Below, piece by piece: positions 8,610 through 16,317 of a stretch of DNA of 64,000 nucleotides. Position numbers and translations under genes: made by a program. Position 1 is the first letter of the stretch, and each line of letters opens with the position of its first letter. The DNA is taken from NCBI GenBank assembly GCA_964408825.1, contig CAYPAU010000003.1:3226-67225 (forward strand), given 5' to 3'. Origin of the DNA: CAYPAU01 sp964408825. Lineage in GTDB: Bacteria > Patescibacteriota > Microgenomatia > Levybacterales > UBA12049. The notes beneath the pieces are model-generated. The model was given only the letters and a program-made list of their open reading frames with translations. It searched no databases and was not told where the DNA came from.

Positions 8610-9079
8610 CGCGCTCGTGTTGCAACAGCAAAAGTGGCAAGATCAACCAGTAGAACTACGAAGGTTACCCCTGCATAGACTAATGAGGTTTGAAGGTAGA
8701 TTGAACTATAAGTCCCATCAATTAAAAAGGGTAGAAGGAAAAACAATAGCCCGGACCATAGTATCAAAAGCCCAAAAAATGATGATATTCTAAGAGCCGT
8801 TCTCCAAATTTTGGAATGAAGACTTGATAAGCCAAGAAGGTTGATAGATCCTACAACAGTTGCTATAAGAAGAAGTACGTGATAAAGCCTTAGACTTTGT
8901 GTCCACGGTGCATTCACTGCTTCCCCGATAACCCTAATATTACTTGGTACTCGAAGGATTGCCAAAGCAGGGGGTGCTAAGAGAATGTCGACTGTAAATG
9001 CATTAATAAGAAAGCCAAAGAACAGGATCAAATAGATTGTCTGAAGAATAACTACGTAGCGTTTTGATCTTTGAGACAT
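8606..9079 (-). CDS. Four-helix hypothetical membrane protein
   Basis: A 157-residue protein with four predicted membrane helices: about 9-30 (VVILQTIYLILFFGFLINAFT), 63-82, 92-113 (ALRISSFFGLLILWSGLLFFLL) and 129-152. No recognised family and no catalytic motif. It converges with recO and stands alone on the minus strand, its start facing the promoter region of the next plus-strand gene. It could be a small channel-like or structural membrane protein; nothing more can be said. Confidence 0.55.
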   Translation of the reverse strand: MSQRSKRYVVILQTIYLILFFGFLINAFTVDILLAPPALAILRVPSNIRVIGEAVNAPWTQSLRLYHVLLLIATVVGSINLLGLSSLHSKIWRTALRISSFFGLLILWSGLLFFLLPFLIDGTYSSIYLQTSLVYAGVTFVVLLVDLATFAVATRAR

Positions 9080-9181
9080 AAGTGGGAATTATATCAATAA
9101 ATTCAGCTGAAATCCAGCTTTGTATATATGTAATAACCATAACAAACTTACTCTTAAAAAGTCAAGTTGGTATTCAAGTTC

Positions 9182-9226
9182 GGCTTATAAATAAGCCTTG
9201 ACTGAAAATTTAGACATATGATAATC
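9182..9226 (+). promoter_or_regulatory. Promoter with palindromic operator candidate
   Basis: TTGACT (9198-9203), a 17-base spacer and ATAATC (9221-9226) precede the ATG at 9236. Abutting the -35 is an inverted repeat, GGCTTAT-AA-ATAAGCC (9182-9197), a good shape for a dimeric regulator site. Confidence 0.5.
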
Positions 9227-9235
9227 TGAATATAG

Positions 9236-9439
9236 ATGGTTCAACAGGAGCGCGGGGAAAGATTTTTTTGGAATAATCAAGAAGTCAACAGACATTATTC
9301 AATCAAGGGTGGTCACGGAGAAAGATCTAGGCATTGGAGGGGCATGCGCAGTTTGTATTCTTCTGTTGGATCAGTTCCCAGAGAAATAGCATGGATAATC
9401 AGAAGAAGTATGTTTCGTGATCCTCAAAGCGGAAGATAA
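9236..9439 (+). CDS. Small basic hypothetical protein
   Basis: A 67-residue Arg-rich protein (10 or more Arg, pairs of Trp) with no recognised family. Support for its reality is the promoter placed 9 bases before the ATG and its location in an otherwise empty interval on the same strand as glyS. Possibly a nucleic-acid-binding peptide by charge alone, which is a guess. Confidence 0.35.
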   Translation: MVQQERGERFFWNNQEVNRHYSIKGGHGERSRHWRGMRSLYSSVGSVPREIAWIIRRSMFRDPQSGR

Positions 9440-9485
9440 TTCTGCGACAATTCACTTTATATCCCTTTTTTGATATCATACGGTT

Positions 9486-10875
9486 ATGGCTGAAAATAAG
9501 ATGGTCGCGTCAAACGCGATTGAAAAGAAACAGGAAAATCGCCAAAATTTAATGGAGAAAATAGTTGCTTTATGCAAAAGGAGAGGTTTTGTTTTTCAGA
9601 ATTCCGAAATTTATGGCGGTTTAAATGGAGTTTGGGATTTGGGTCCGTTGGGGGTCTTGCTTTCAAATAATATCAAAAGGGAGTGGTGGAATTCCATGGT
9701 TTTGTCCCGCGACGATGTTGTAGGTTTGGATACATCAATATTATCCCATCCAAAAGTTTGGGAAGCATCAGGACACATAGCGTCTTTTACAGATCCTTTG
9801 ATTGAGTGCAAGATTTGTCACGAAAGATTCAAAGCAGATTTTAAGAAAGAGATTGATGAACACGCAAAGACTCATCCTTCGACCCATTCGGCTAGCTCAG
9901 GGCAAGCAGGCTCAGGACAAGTTAATTGGACGGATGTAAAAAAGTTTAATCTAATGTTTAAAACCTTCGTGGGACCACTTGATAATGAAGAGAACAAAAC
10001 CTATTTAAGACCCGAGACAGCCCAGGGGATTTTTATTAACTTTGAAAACGTTCTATCTACAATGCGTGTTAAAATCCCATTTGGAATAGCGCAAATTGGT
10101 AAAGGATTCAGAAATGAANNNNNNNNNNTTTCTTTTCCGGGTCCGGGAATTTGAAATGATGGAGCTTGAGTTTTTTGTAGAACCGGGAGAAGATAAGAAG
10201 TGGTTTGATTATTGGAAAAAAGAACGGTTAAATTGGTATCTAAGCTTAGGAATTAAAAAAGAAAATATAAAACTTGTTGATTTACCTCGCGAAGACATTG
10301 CTCATTATTCCAAAGGAACAACTGAAATCTGGTATAACTGGCCATTTATGGCAGAGGATTTTGGAGAGCTTGAGGGGATAGCAAATAGGGGAGATTATGA
10401 TTTAACTCAACATTCAAAACATTCCCGACGCGATCTTTCTTATTTCGATGAAGAGAAAAATAAAAGATATATGCCATATGTAATAGAACCATCAGTCGGC
10501 GTAGGAAGAGCTATGCTTGCCTTTTTGATAGATTCGTTTAAAGAGGAAGATAAAAGGATTGTATTAAAGTTGCATCCAAAACTTGCTCCGATTAAAGTTG
10601 CTGTTTTTCCGCTTCTTGCGAACAAACCGGATCTTGTAAAACTTGCGAAAAAAATCTATGATAGTCTTAAGAGCGAGTTTGGAAATATTGCTTTTGATGA
10701 TAGGGGCAATATAGGAAAAAGATATTTTTACCAGGACGAAATAGGAACACCCTATTGCGTAACTGTCGATTTTCAAAGCCTTGAGGATCAGACAGTTACG
10801 GTTCGGGACAGAGACACGATGAAGCAGGAGAGGGTAAAAATAGAGAAGATTAAAGATTATATTTCTAACAAATGA
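9486..10875 (+). CDS. glyS: Glycyl-tRNA synthetase (single-chain type), interrupted by an assembly gap
   Basis: Class II GlyRS of the alpha2 type. Before the gap: KRRGFVFQNSEIYGGLNGVWDLGPLG, WEASGHIASFTDPLIECKICHERF and FVGPLDNEENKTYLRPETAQGIFINF (motif 2 region). After the gap: FLFRVREFEMMELEFF, then YDLTQHSKHSRRDLSYFDE, EPSVGVGRAMLAFLIDSF (motif 3) and a C-terminal anticodon-binding domain. Ten N at 10119-10128 replace about five codons (FRNE...FLFRVREF); the true gap must be a multiple of three, so the apparent frame change is an artefact. Residues about 131-148 (STHSASSGQAGSGQ) are a repeat-derived insertion after the zinc-ribbon segment. TATCAT ends 6 bases before the ATG. Confidence 0.9.
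9876..9922 (+). repeat. In-frame repeat unit inside glyS
   Basis: The segment contains CCTTCGAC, GGCTAGCTCAGG, GCAGGCTCAGGAC and related words of the same family as the CCTTCGACAGGCTCAGG units between ftsL and ftsI (14501-14581). It is translated as STHSASSGQAGSGQ, low-complexity sequence foreign to GlyRS. Confidence 0.55.
10119..10128. other. Assembly gap (10 N) in glyS
   Basis: Ten N placeholder. The GlyRS reading frame before and after it can only be joined by a gap of 3n bases, so the size is nominal. Confidence 0.95.
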
Positions 10876-11213
10876 GATCAAGGCAGGAGGTAATAGGACC
10901 AGTTAATCATGAAACAGTTAAGGATAGTCAAAGGTTATTTTTTAGACAGAATGGGATAAGTGTTCCAACTTTCAAGGGTTTATTAGCCCATGAGTTGGTG
11001 CAAAGAGAAGTAACAGTAAGAGCAAACAATGATCCTAGAATTGAAATGGCGATGTCGCCTGATATGCTAGATTCCCACATAAGGAGAATAAGGGAACTAG
11101 ATAAAACGTTGACAATGCCTCGAGATCCAAAAAAAAGAAAAAGAAGAATTTCAAGGTATAGGAGAACGCTCCTGAAAGAAGGTTTTCCATATTGGAGAAT
11201 GATTTCCAAATGA
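10872..11213 (+). CDS. Hypothetical basic protein coupled to glyS
   Basis: A 113-residue, strongly basic and helical protein (C-terminal KKRKRRISRYRRTLLKEGFPYW), no membrane segment, no recognised family. Its ATG overlaps the glyS stop (ATGA) and its own stop overlaps the next start in the same way, so it belongs to a translationally coupled glyS operon. Charge suggests RNA or DNA binding; that is inference only. Confidence 0.5.
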   Translation: MRSRQEVIGPVNHETVKDSQRLFFRQNGISVPTFKGLLAHELVQREVTVRANNDPRIEMAMSPDMLDSHIRRIRELDKTLTMPRDPKKRKRRISRYRRTLLKEGFPYWRMISK

Positions 11214-11665
11214 ATATTATTTTAAAAGACAAAAAGATATTAATCGGTGCTGCGGTTTTGATTCTTGTAATAATTGGGGGAGCTATGTTCTTATTGAATT
11301 CGAAAAAATCCACTCAAACTACGGGCACAGCTGAGGGAGAGCAGATTCTTATCCTTTCCGCAGAAGCTATTGGGCTATCGCTTGAAATGGCAGAAGACGG
11401 GAAGGAAATAATAATGAGAGTTGATAATGTTGAGGGTATCACCTCTATCGAATATGAACTCTCTTATAATTCCGAAGGAGATATTCCACGGGGAGCAATA
11501 GGAAGTCTTGAGGTAAAAGGCGAGCCGATCGAGAAAAAAATAACTTTAGGAACATGCTCCGATGTCTGCCACTACGATGAAGATGTCTCGGAGATAAAGA
11601 TAATTCTTAAAGTCACAAAAAAAGACGGCAAGATTTATCAAGTAGAAAAGGCTTTGGAAGAATAA
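11210..11665 (+). CDS. Single-pass membrane-anchored hypothetical protein
   Basis: A 151-residue protein starting at ATG 11210, chosen over an in-frame start at 11192 because it overlaps the preceding stop as ATGA. Residues about 10-29 (ILIGAAVLILVIIGGAMFLL) are a membrane anchor; the rest is a predicted extracellular beta-rich domain (EIIMRVDNVEGITSIEYELSYNSEGDIPRGAIGSLEVKG) with two Cys at TCSDVCHYDED that could form a disulfide. Such small anchored domains are frequent in Patescibacteria; function unknown. Confidence 0.6.
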   Translation: MNIILKDKKILIGAAVLILVIIGGAMFLLNSKKSTQTTGTAEGEQILILSAEAIGLSLEMAEDGKEIIMRVDNVEGITSIEYELSYNSEGDIPRGAIGSLEVKGEPIEKKITLGTCSDVCHYDEDVSEIKIILKVTKKDGKIYQVEKALEE

Positions 11666-11694
11666 CATCTTTTGATTACCAAAGAAACCCGGAT

Positions 11695-11723
11695 TTGACA
11701 GATTAATTCGAGTAGTGTATATA
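11695..11723 (+). promoter_or_regulatory. Promoter directly before a GTG start
   Basis: TTGACA (11695-11700), 17-base spacer, TATATA (11718-11723), then 7 bases to GTG 11731: a leaderless layout that fixes the 5' end of the next gene. Confidence 0.68.
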
Positions 11724-11730
11724 AAAGATT

Positions 11731-12599
11731 GTGATAATTTCCGAAGGGTTAAGACACCCCCCGCTATCTAGCGAAGATACATTTAATGCCCAATATGAAC
11801 AGCTTAAGGCTTCTTGTGATGGACTTCTTAGGCATTTTGGCGTTAAAGAATTGATGGAGGAAGTTCAGAGATCTGTCTGGGCACAAGGAGAACTGTTTTG
11901 GACTCCTATACTGATAGGAGATTCGATGGAGATTTTACTCCACGAGAGTTTGATGACATTCCAGTGGGGTTCGTTTTGCAGACTGAATTTCCAGGGATTA
12001 TAGCTACATATCGTAGACATCCGATTGGTGAAGTATGGTCTGATGGTGTAGAATGTCGGCCTGGATCTATCAGAGGTCGGGGATGGCGCTTAGTTTATGG
12101 GAAGGAAAAGTTTGAAAGTGCCCGCATTGAGGCTTCTTGGACTCAATTTGACATCGTGGTTAAGCCTAGGTGGGATCCAGAAGTCCCACCATATGCAAGA
12201 GGCGCATCGCCCCTAGGGTATGATTTTCTGGTTGAAAATTATAGATTACCTACCCCAAGAGTACACGTCAGGTCTGCGAGGCAGTTGATGAAAAGAGCTC
12301 GTTCGGTAAGGGAACTTTACGGGTCTACTAAAAACATGTTGATGGAACATCCCCCACTAGAAGTAGACGTTGGTTTATCTCCTGGATTATCGATTGTGAT
12401 AAGTGCTGAAGATGCCGATGCTAAACAACAACTTCAAGAAGCAATTGATGAGCAAATAATGATAAGAGTCGGAAGAAGGGGTTTACCAATACAAATGATA
12501 CGAGAATCTCAAGAGTTAATTTCCTCAATGCCAGCTGAATTTCGTTCTGCAGGATTTGGGACTAGGGAAGATTTTAAAAGATGGATAAAACCTGAGTAG
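11731..12599 (+). CDS. Hypothetical protein split by a frameshift
   Basis: Two overlapping frames make one gene. The first (GTG 11731, behind a strong promoter) stays open to 12003; the second, from about 11898, has only a TTG start and no signals, yet runs to 12599 with a convincing sequence (REFDDIPVGFVLQTEFPGIIATYRRHPIGEVWSDG...). Adding one T to the TTTT run at 11896-11899 joins them as ...AQGELFLDSYTDRRFDGDF.... The product would be about 289 residues, soluble, with a beta-rich centre and a helical C-terminal part (ARQLMKRARSVRELYG). Family unknown. Either a sequencing error or a recent loss-of-function indel. Confidence 0.5.
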
Positions 12600-12696
12600 A
12601 AAAGAAACATAATCTAAAAACATCCTCCCATCTTTTCGAGCTCCTACATATTGCGTTTTAGATTGCATTAATACACTATTTTGGTCATTTTACCCC

Positions 12697-12760
12697 TTGA
12701 CAGACCTTTGGAAAAGTTTCAGAATGGAATAAAGTGGGAAAAAGTGGAACAAAGTGGGAC
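12697..12760 (+). promoter_or_regulatory. dcw promoter with MraZ operator
   Basis: TTGACA (12697-12702), a 17-base spacer and CAGAAT (12720-12725), followed by three 10-base direct repeats AAAGTGGGAA, AAAGTGGAAC and AAAGTGGGAC at 12731-12760. MraZ binds direct GTGGG-type repeats with 10-base periodicity in front of its own operon; here the array covers the expected transcription start. Fourteen further bases carry repeat-like sequence before the mraZ leader. Confidence 0.82.
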
Positions 12761-12798
12761 ACTTCGTTTCACTCAGCGCAAGCTAGAAAGGCAGGAAC

Positions 12799-13281
12799 AT
12801 GCTTATCGGTCAGTATGAAGGCAAAATCGGTGCAAAAAATAGAATCGCCTTTCCTAAAAAATTTAGGGAAGTTTTGGGTGATAGTTTGATCATAACTTTA
12901 GGATATGAAAACTCGCTCATTATTGTCTCGGAGAAAAACTGGAAATCGCTTCTTGAGGGGACAGAAGGCAGACCTTTCATTCAGTCGGAAACTCGGGAAA
13001 CCCAGCGATTTCTCCTTGGAGGAGCAAGCAATGTTACGGTCGATAATAAAGGAAGGTTTATTATACCTTCTTACTTACGAGAATTTGCAAAAATTGAAGA
13101 CGAGATTATATTCCTAGGACTTTCTCGCTACGTTGAGATTTGGGATAAAAAACGGTGGATTGAGTATAGAGGAAATCTTGAAAAGAACATTGACAGAATA
13201 TCTCAAAGACTTGTCGAAAAAGAAGATTTAACTTTGGGCCCGCTTCGCAGCGAGGCGAGCAAGAAAGGAAAGAGGAAATAA
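12799..13281 (+). CDS. mraZ: Transcriptional regulator MraZ
   Basis: A 160-residue protein with two SpoVT/AbrB-like domains: GQYEGKIGAKNRIAFPKKFREVLGD (about 3-27) and SNVTVDNKGRFIIPSYLREFA (about 77-97). MraZ is a ring-forming DNA-binding protein that controls the division and cell wall cluster by binding GTGGG repeats, which are present 38-68 bases upstream. The C-terminal tail (LGPLRSEASKKGKRK) is encoded by GC-rich, partly palindromic sequence (13240-13262) and looks like another repeat-derived addition. First gene of the operon; rsmH follows after 6 bases. Confidence 0.9.
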   Translation: MLIGQYEGKIGAKNRIAFPKKFREVLGDSLIITLGYENSLIIVSEKNWKSLLEGTEGRPFIQSETRETQRFLLGGASNVTVDNKGRFIIPSYLREFAKIEDEIIFLGLSRYVEIWDKKRWIEYRGNLEKNIDRISQRLVEKEDLTLGPLRSEASKKGKRK

Positions 13282-13287
13282 TGGGCA

Positions 13288-14223
13288 ATGAATCAATTTC
13301 ATAAACCCGTTCTTTTAAAAGAAGTATTAGAGTTTCTGAACATTAAAAAGGGAAGAAAATATATAGACGCAACGCTTGGTGGCGGAGGACACACAAGGGA
13401 AATAGTTAAAAGAGGCGGAGTAGTTTTGGGGATAGATGTTGATCAAGATGCAATTACTTATGTTAAAAAGATATTAAGAGATAAAGATATTAAGATACTA
13501 GGCGAAAAAATAGACAGAAAACTAAATATCTCAGTATCTGAATATCCTAATATCATTTTGGCTCGAGGAAATTTCAGGGACATAGACACGATTGCACGTT
13601 TAAATGATTTTAAAAAAGTTTCCGGAATAATTTTCGACTTGGGAGTATCGAGTTTTCAGATAGATACACCGGAAAGAGGTTTTGCCTATCAGAAAGAAGG
13701 GCCGCTTGATATGAGAATGGATAAAAATCTAGCAGTAAGAGCGGCAGATCTGATAAATGTATTAACGAAAGGAGAATTAAATGAGCTTTTTAGTAAATTG
13801 GGTGAGGAGCGTTTTGCTCGGCTCTTTTCTGAGCGTATTACTCTCGCCCGTAGAATAAAAAAAATAGAGACAACAGGAGATCTTATAAAAGCCTTAGAGG
13901 GAAGCCGAAAATTTTCTCCCTTTGAGAGGTCAGGATTTATGAAAAGAGTTTTTCAAGCACTCAGGATCGCTGTAAATGATGAGTTAAACAACTTAAAAGA
14001 GGCATTGCCAAAAGCAATAGATCTTCTGGAGGGAGATGGGAGGCTTTTGGTGATAAGTTTTCATTCCTTGGAGGACAGAATAGTGAAGGTTACGTTTGAT
14101 TCCTACGGAAAAAAGGGTTTTGGAATTATTTTGACTAAAAATCCGATTACTCCAAGTTTTGAGGAAATTAGTGAAAACAGAAGAAGCAAGAGTGCAAAAA
14201 TGAGAGTTTTTCAAAAAGCATGA
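13288..14223 (+). CDS. rsmH: 16S rRNA (cytosine1402-N4)-methyltransferase RsmH
   Basis: A 311-residue RsmH/MraW: HKPVLLKEVLEFLN at the start, SAM-binding DATLGGGGHTREIVKRGGVVLGIDVD (about 28-53), FDLGVSSFQIDTPERGFAYQKEGPLDMRMD and the C-terminal LLVISFHSLEDRIVK and RSKSAKMRVFQ. It methylates C1402 of 16S rRNA in the ribosomal P site. Position directly after mraZ is canonical. The stop overlaps the ftsL start as ATGA. Confidence 0.93.
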   Translation: MNQFHKPVLLKEVLEFLNIKKGRKYIDATLGGGGHTREIVKRGGVVLGIDVDQDAITYVKKILRDKDIKILGEKIDRKLNISVSEYPNIILARGNFRDIDTIARLNDFKKVSGIIFDLGVSSFQIDTPERGFAYQKEGPLDMRMDKNLAVRAADLINVLTKGELNELFSKLGEERFARLFSERITLARRIKKIETTGDLIKALEGSRKFSPFERSGFMKRVFQALRIAVNDELNNLKEALPKAIDLLEGDGRLLVISFHSLEDRIVKVTFDSYGKKGFGIILTKNPITPSFEEISENRRSKSAKMRVFQKA

Positions 14224-14504
14224 CAAAACCAACCCTTACAATTCTTATAATGATTTTTGCAATAGTAGCACTTTCCGGAATACGGGTGGTGGTTTCAAAC
14301 AGTATATCTACTTCAGGAATTATGCTTGATGAAATAGGTAGGGATTCGTCTTATTATAAGACGCAAAATGCAATTCTTAAAGAGAAACTTCTTTCTATTA
14401 CTTCTTTTGAATATATTGCATCGAAAGCATCTGAAATGGGTTTTTCAGAAGGAAAAGGCAGCGTTTCTCTTTCTAAGCCTTTACCTTTAGCTATCAAACA
14501 ATGA
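14220..14504 (+). CDS. ftsL: FtsL-like division protein
   Basis: A 94-residue protein with one membrane helix at about residues 5-24 (TLTILIMIFAIVALSGIRVVV) followed by a short coiled-coil (about 40-70) ending in ...IASKASEMGFSEGK, the usual pattern ('A..lGM') of FtsL/DivIC proteins. In the divisome FtsL with FtsQ and FtsB activates FtsWI. Assigned mainly from size, topology and position between rsmH and the transpeptidase gene. Its stop codon coincides with the start of a palindromic repeat. Confidence 0.7.
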   Translation: MTKPTLTILIMIFAIVALSGIRVVVSNSISTSGIMLDEIGRDSSYYKTQNAILKEKLLSITSFEYIASKASEMGFSEGKGSVSLSKPLPLAIKQ

Positions 14505-14581
14505 CCCTTCGACAGGCTCAGGGTCATACTGAGTTTAATCGAATGTATGACCCTTCGACATAAGCTCAGGGTCATACTGAG
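14501..14581 (+). repeat. Tandem palindromic repeat pair between ftsL and ftsI
   Basis: Two copies 46 bases apart (14501-14533 and 14547-14581). Each has arms ATGACCC and GGGTCAT enclosing TTCGACA...GCTCA and ends in ACTGAG. The copies differ in their centre (GG versus TAA). The pair fills the gap between the ftsL stop and the ftsI start almost exactly. It can form two hairpins but lacks T-runs, so it is not a normal terminator. Confidence 0.72.
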
Positions 14582-14593
14582 CTTGCCGAATGT

Positions 14594-16276
14594 ATGATAT
14601 GGAGATACAGATCAATACTAATTTTACTAATGCTTTCTTTTGCTGCCATTCTTTTTCGACTTTTTTATTGGCAAATTGTAAGAGCTTCTGATTTATCACT
14701 TCTTGGACAGACTCAATACGAAAGATCGCTTTTGGTAACTCCTGAAAGGGGAGAAATTAAGACATCCGATGGTTTTCCTATAGTAGCCAACAAGATCTCC
14801 TATCTTATTTACGCGAACCCAAAACAGATAAAAGATAAAAAGAAAACCTCTATACTTTTGTCATCGAAACTTAATGTTAAAGAAGATTTGATATTGTCTA
14901 AATTATCGCTTGATAAATACTGGGTTTCTTTAAAAGAAGAAGCTGATATAAAAGAAAAAGAAGAGATTACAAGTCTAAGCATTCCAGGTATTGGATTCGA
15001 AGAGACGTATGAAAGATTTTATCCAGAAGCCTCTTTATCCGCACACCTTTTAGGATTCGTAGGTAAAGATGATTTCGGTAAGGATAAGGGTTATTTCGGA
15101 ATTGAGGGATATTATGGTAGGCTTCTTTCGGGAAAAAAGACTTTAAAGACTCAAATTTATGATGCTTTGGGACTACCGATTCTTCAGGAGACAAGTGGCA
15201 GCGTGCAAAATCTTAAAGGAAATACGCTTCATCTTAGTATTGACCGAACGATCCAATTTATAGTCGAGCAAAAATTAAAAGAGGGGATGGAAAAGTACCA
15301 GGCATCAGGAGGAATGGTTGGGGTAATGGATCCTAAAACAGGCAATATCCTTGCCCTATCCTCTTTTCCTTCTTTTGAGCCTTCAGATTATGGAAAGTAT
15401 AATGAAGATTTATACAAGAATCCCTTCATCTCAAATTTATATGAGCCTGGTTCAACCTTCAAACCTTTCATAATGTCGGCAGCATTAGATACCGGCATTA
15501 TAACTCCTCAGACAAAATGTAATATATGTGACGGACCCCTTACGATAGGTGGTTTTGAGCTTCACACATGGAATAACAAATATTATAAAGATACGAATAT
15601 GGTTGAGGTTATACAGCACTCCGATAATATTGGAATGGTTTTTGTAGGACAAAAATTGGGAGTTGAAGAAATGATAAATTACTTAGATAAATTTGGAATA
15701 GGAAATCCTACAGGTATTGATCTTCAGGGGGAAGTTTCTCAGTCCTTACCGCCAAAGGATTCTTGGTATTCGGTCGACCTTGCGACAAGAGCATTCGGGC
15801 AGGGAATTTCTGTAACCGCAATAGAACTTCTTTCCGCATTTTCTGCAGTTGCAAATAAAGGAGTTAGAATGGAGCCTCACGTTGTCTCATCTGTTGAAGA
15901 CAAGGACGGTAATATATCAAAAATAAGTCCAAAAGTATTGGGAAGACCAATATCTGAAAAGACAGCAAAAGTAATGACTGAAATACTCGTTAATGCCGTG
16001 AATAAGGGAGAAGCCTCATGGACAAGACTTAAGGGATATAGAATTGCAGGAAAGACAGGTACTGCTTCTATTCCGATTAAGGGGCATTATGATCCGGAAA
16101 AAACCGTTGCTTCTTTTATAGGCTATGCTCCGTCAAATGATCCTAAGTTTGTAATGCTGGTTATTTTTGACAAACCTACAACCTCGATATACGGATCAGA
16201 AACTGCTGCTCCTGTCTTTTTTAAAATCGCTAAGGAAATACTTCTTTACTTTGGCATCTCTCCCTCCGGGGAATAG
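14594..16276 (+). CDS. ftsI: Division transpeptidase (penicillin-binding protein, FtsI/PBP2 type)
   Basis: A 560-residue class B PBP. Residues about 5-26 are a membrane anchor (SILILLMLSFAAILFRLFYW), then the dimerisation domain (ERGEIKTSDGFPIVAN). The transpeptidase domain has all three motifs: catalytic SxxK as STFK in YEPGSTFKPF (near 286), SDN in HSDNIGM (near 342) and KTGT in IAGKTGTAS (near 485). It cross-links septal peptidoglycan with FtsW. Context after ftsL supports FtsI over PBP2. Starts at ATG 14594 right behind the repeat pair. Confidence 0.9.
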   Translation: MIWRYRSILILLMLSFAAILFRLFYWQIVRASDLSLLGQTQYERSLLVTPERGEIKTSDGFPIVANKISYLIYANPKQIKDKKKTSILLSSKLNVKEDLILSKLSLDKYWVSLKEEADIKEKEEITSLSIPGIGFEETYERFYPEASLSAHLLGFVGKDDFGKDKGYFGIEGYYGRLLSGKKTLKTQIYDALGLPILQETSGSVQNLKGNTLHLSIDRTIQFIVEQKLKEGMEKYQASGGMVGVMDPKTGNILALSSFPSFEPSDYGKYNEDLYKNPFISNLYEPGSTFKPFIMSAALDTGIITPQTKCNICDGPLTIGGFELHTWNNKYYKDTNMVEVIQHSDNIGMVFVGQKLGVEEMINYLDKFGIGNPTGIDLQGEVSQSLPPKDSWYSVDLATRAFGQGISVTAIELLSAFSAVANKGVRMEPHVVSSVEDKDGNISKISPKVLGRPISEKTAKVMTEILVNAVNKGEASWTRLKGYRIAGKTGTASIPIKGHYDPEKTVASFIGYAPSNDPKFVMLVIFDKPTTSIYGSETAAPVFFKIAKEILLYFGISPSGE

Positions 16277-16296
16277 AATAGTAAGCATAAAAAGGG

Positions 16297-16302
16297 TATA
16301 AT
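16297..16302 (+). promoter_or_regulatory. -10 box upstream of murE
   Basis: TATAAT at 16297-16302, 15 bases before ATG 16318, suggests a secondary promoter within the cluster. No good -35 at the expected distance. Confidence 0.4.
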
Positions 16303-16317
16303 ATCAAGCTATAAACT

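Noticed and set aside
14501..14581. Palindromic pair considered as an intrinsic terminator between ftsL and ftsI
   Set aside because: No T-runs follow the hairpins and the flanking genes are normally co-transcribed; related units occur inside coding genes.
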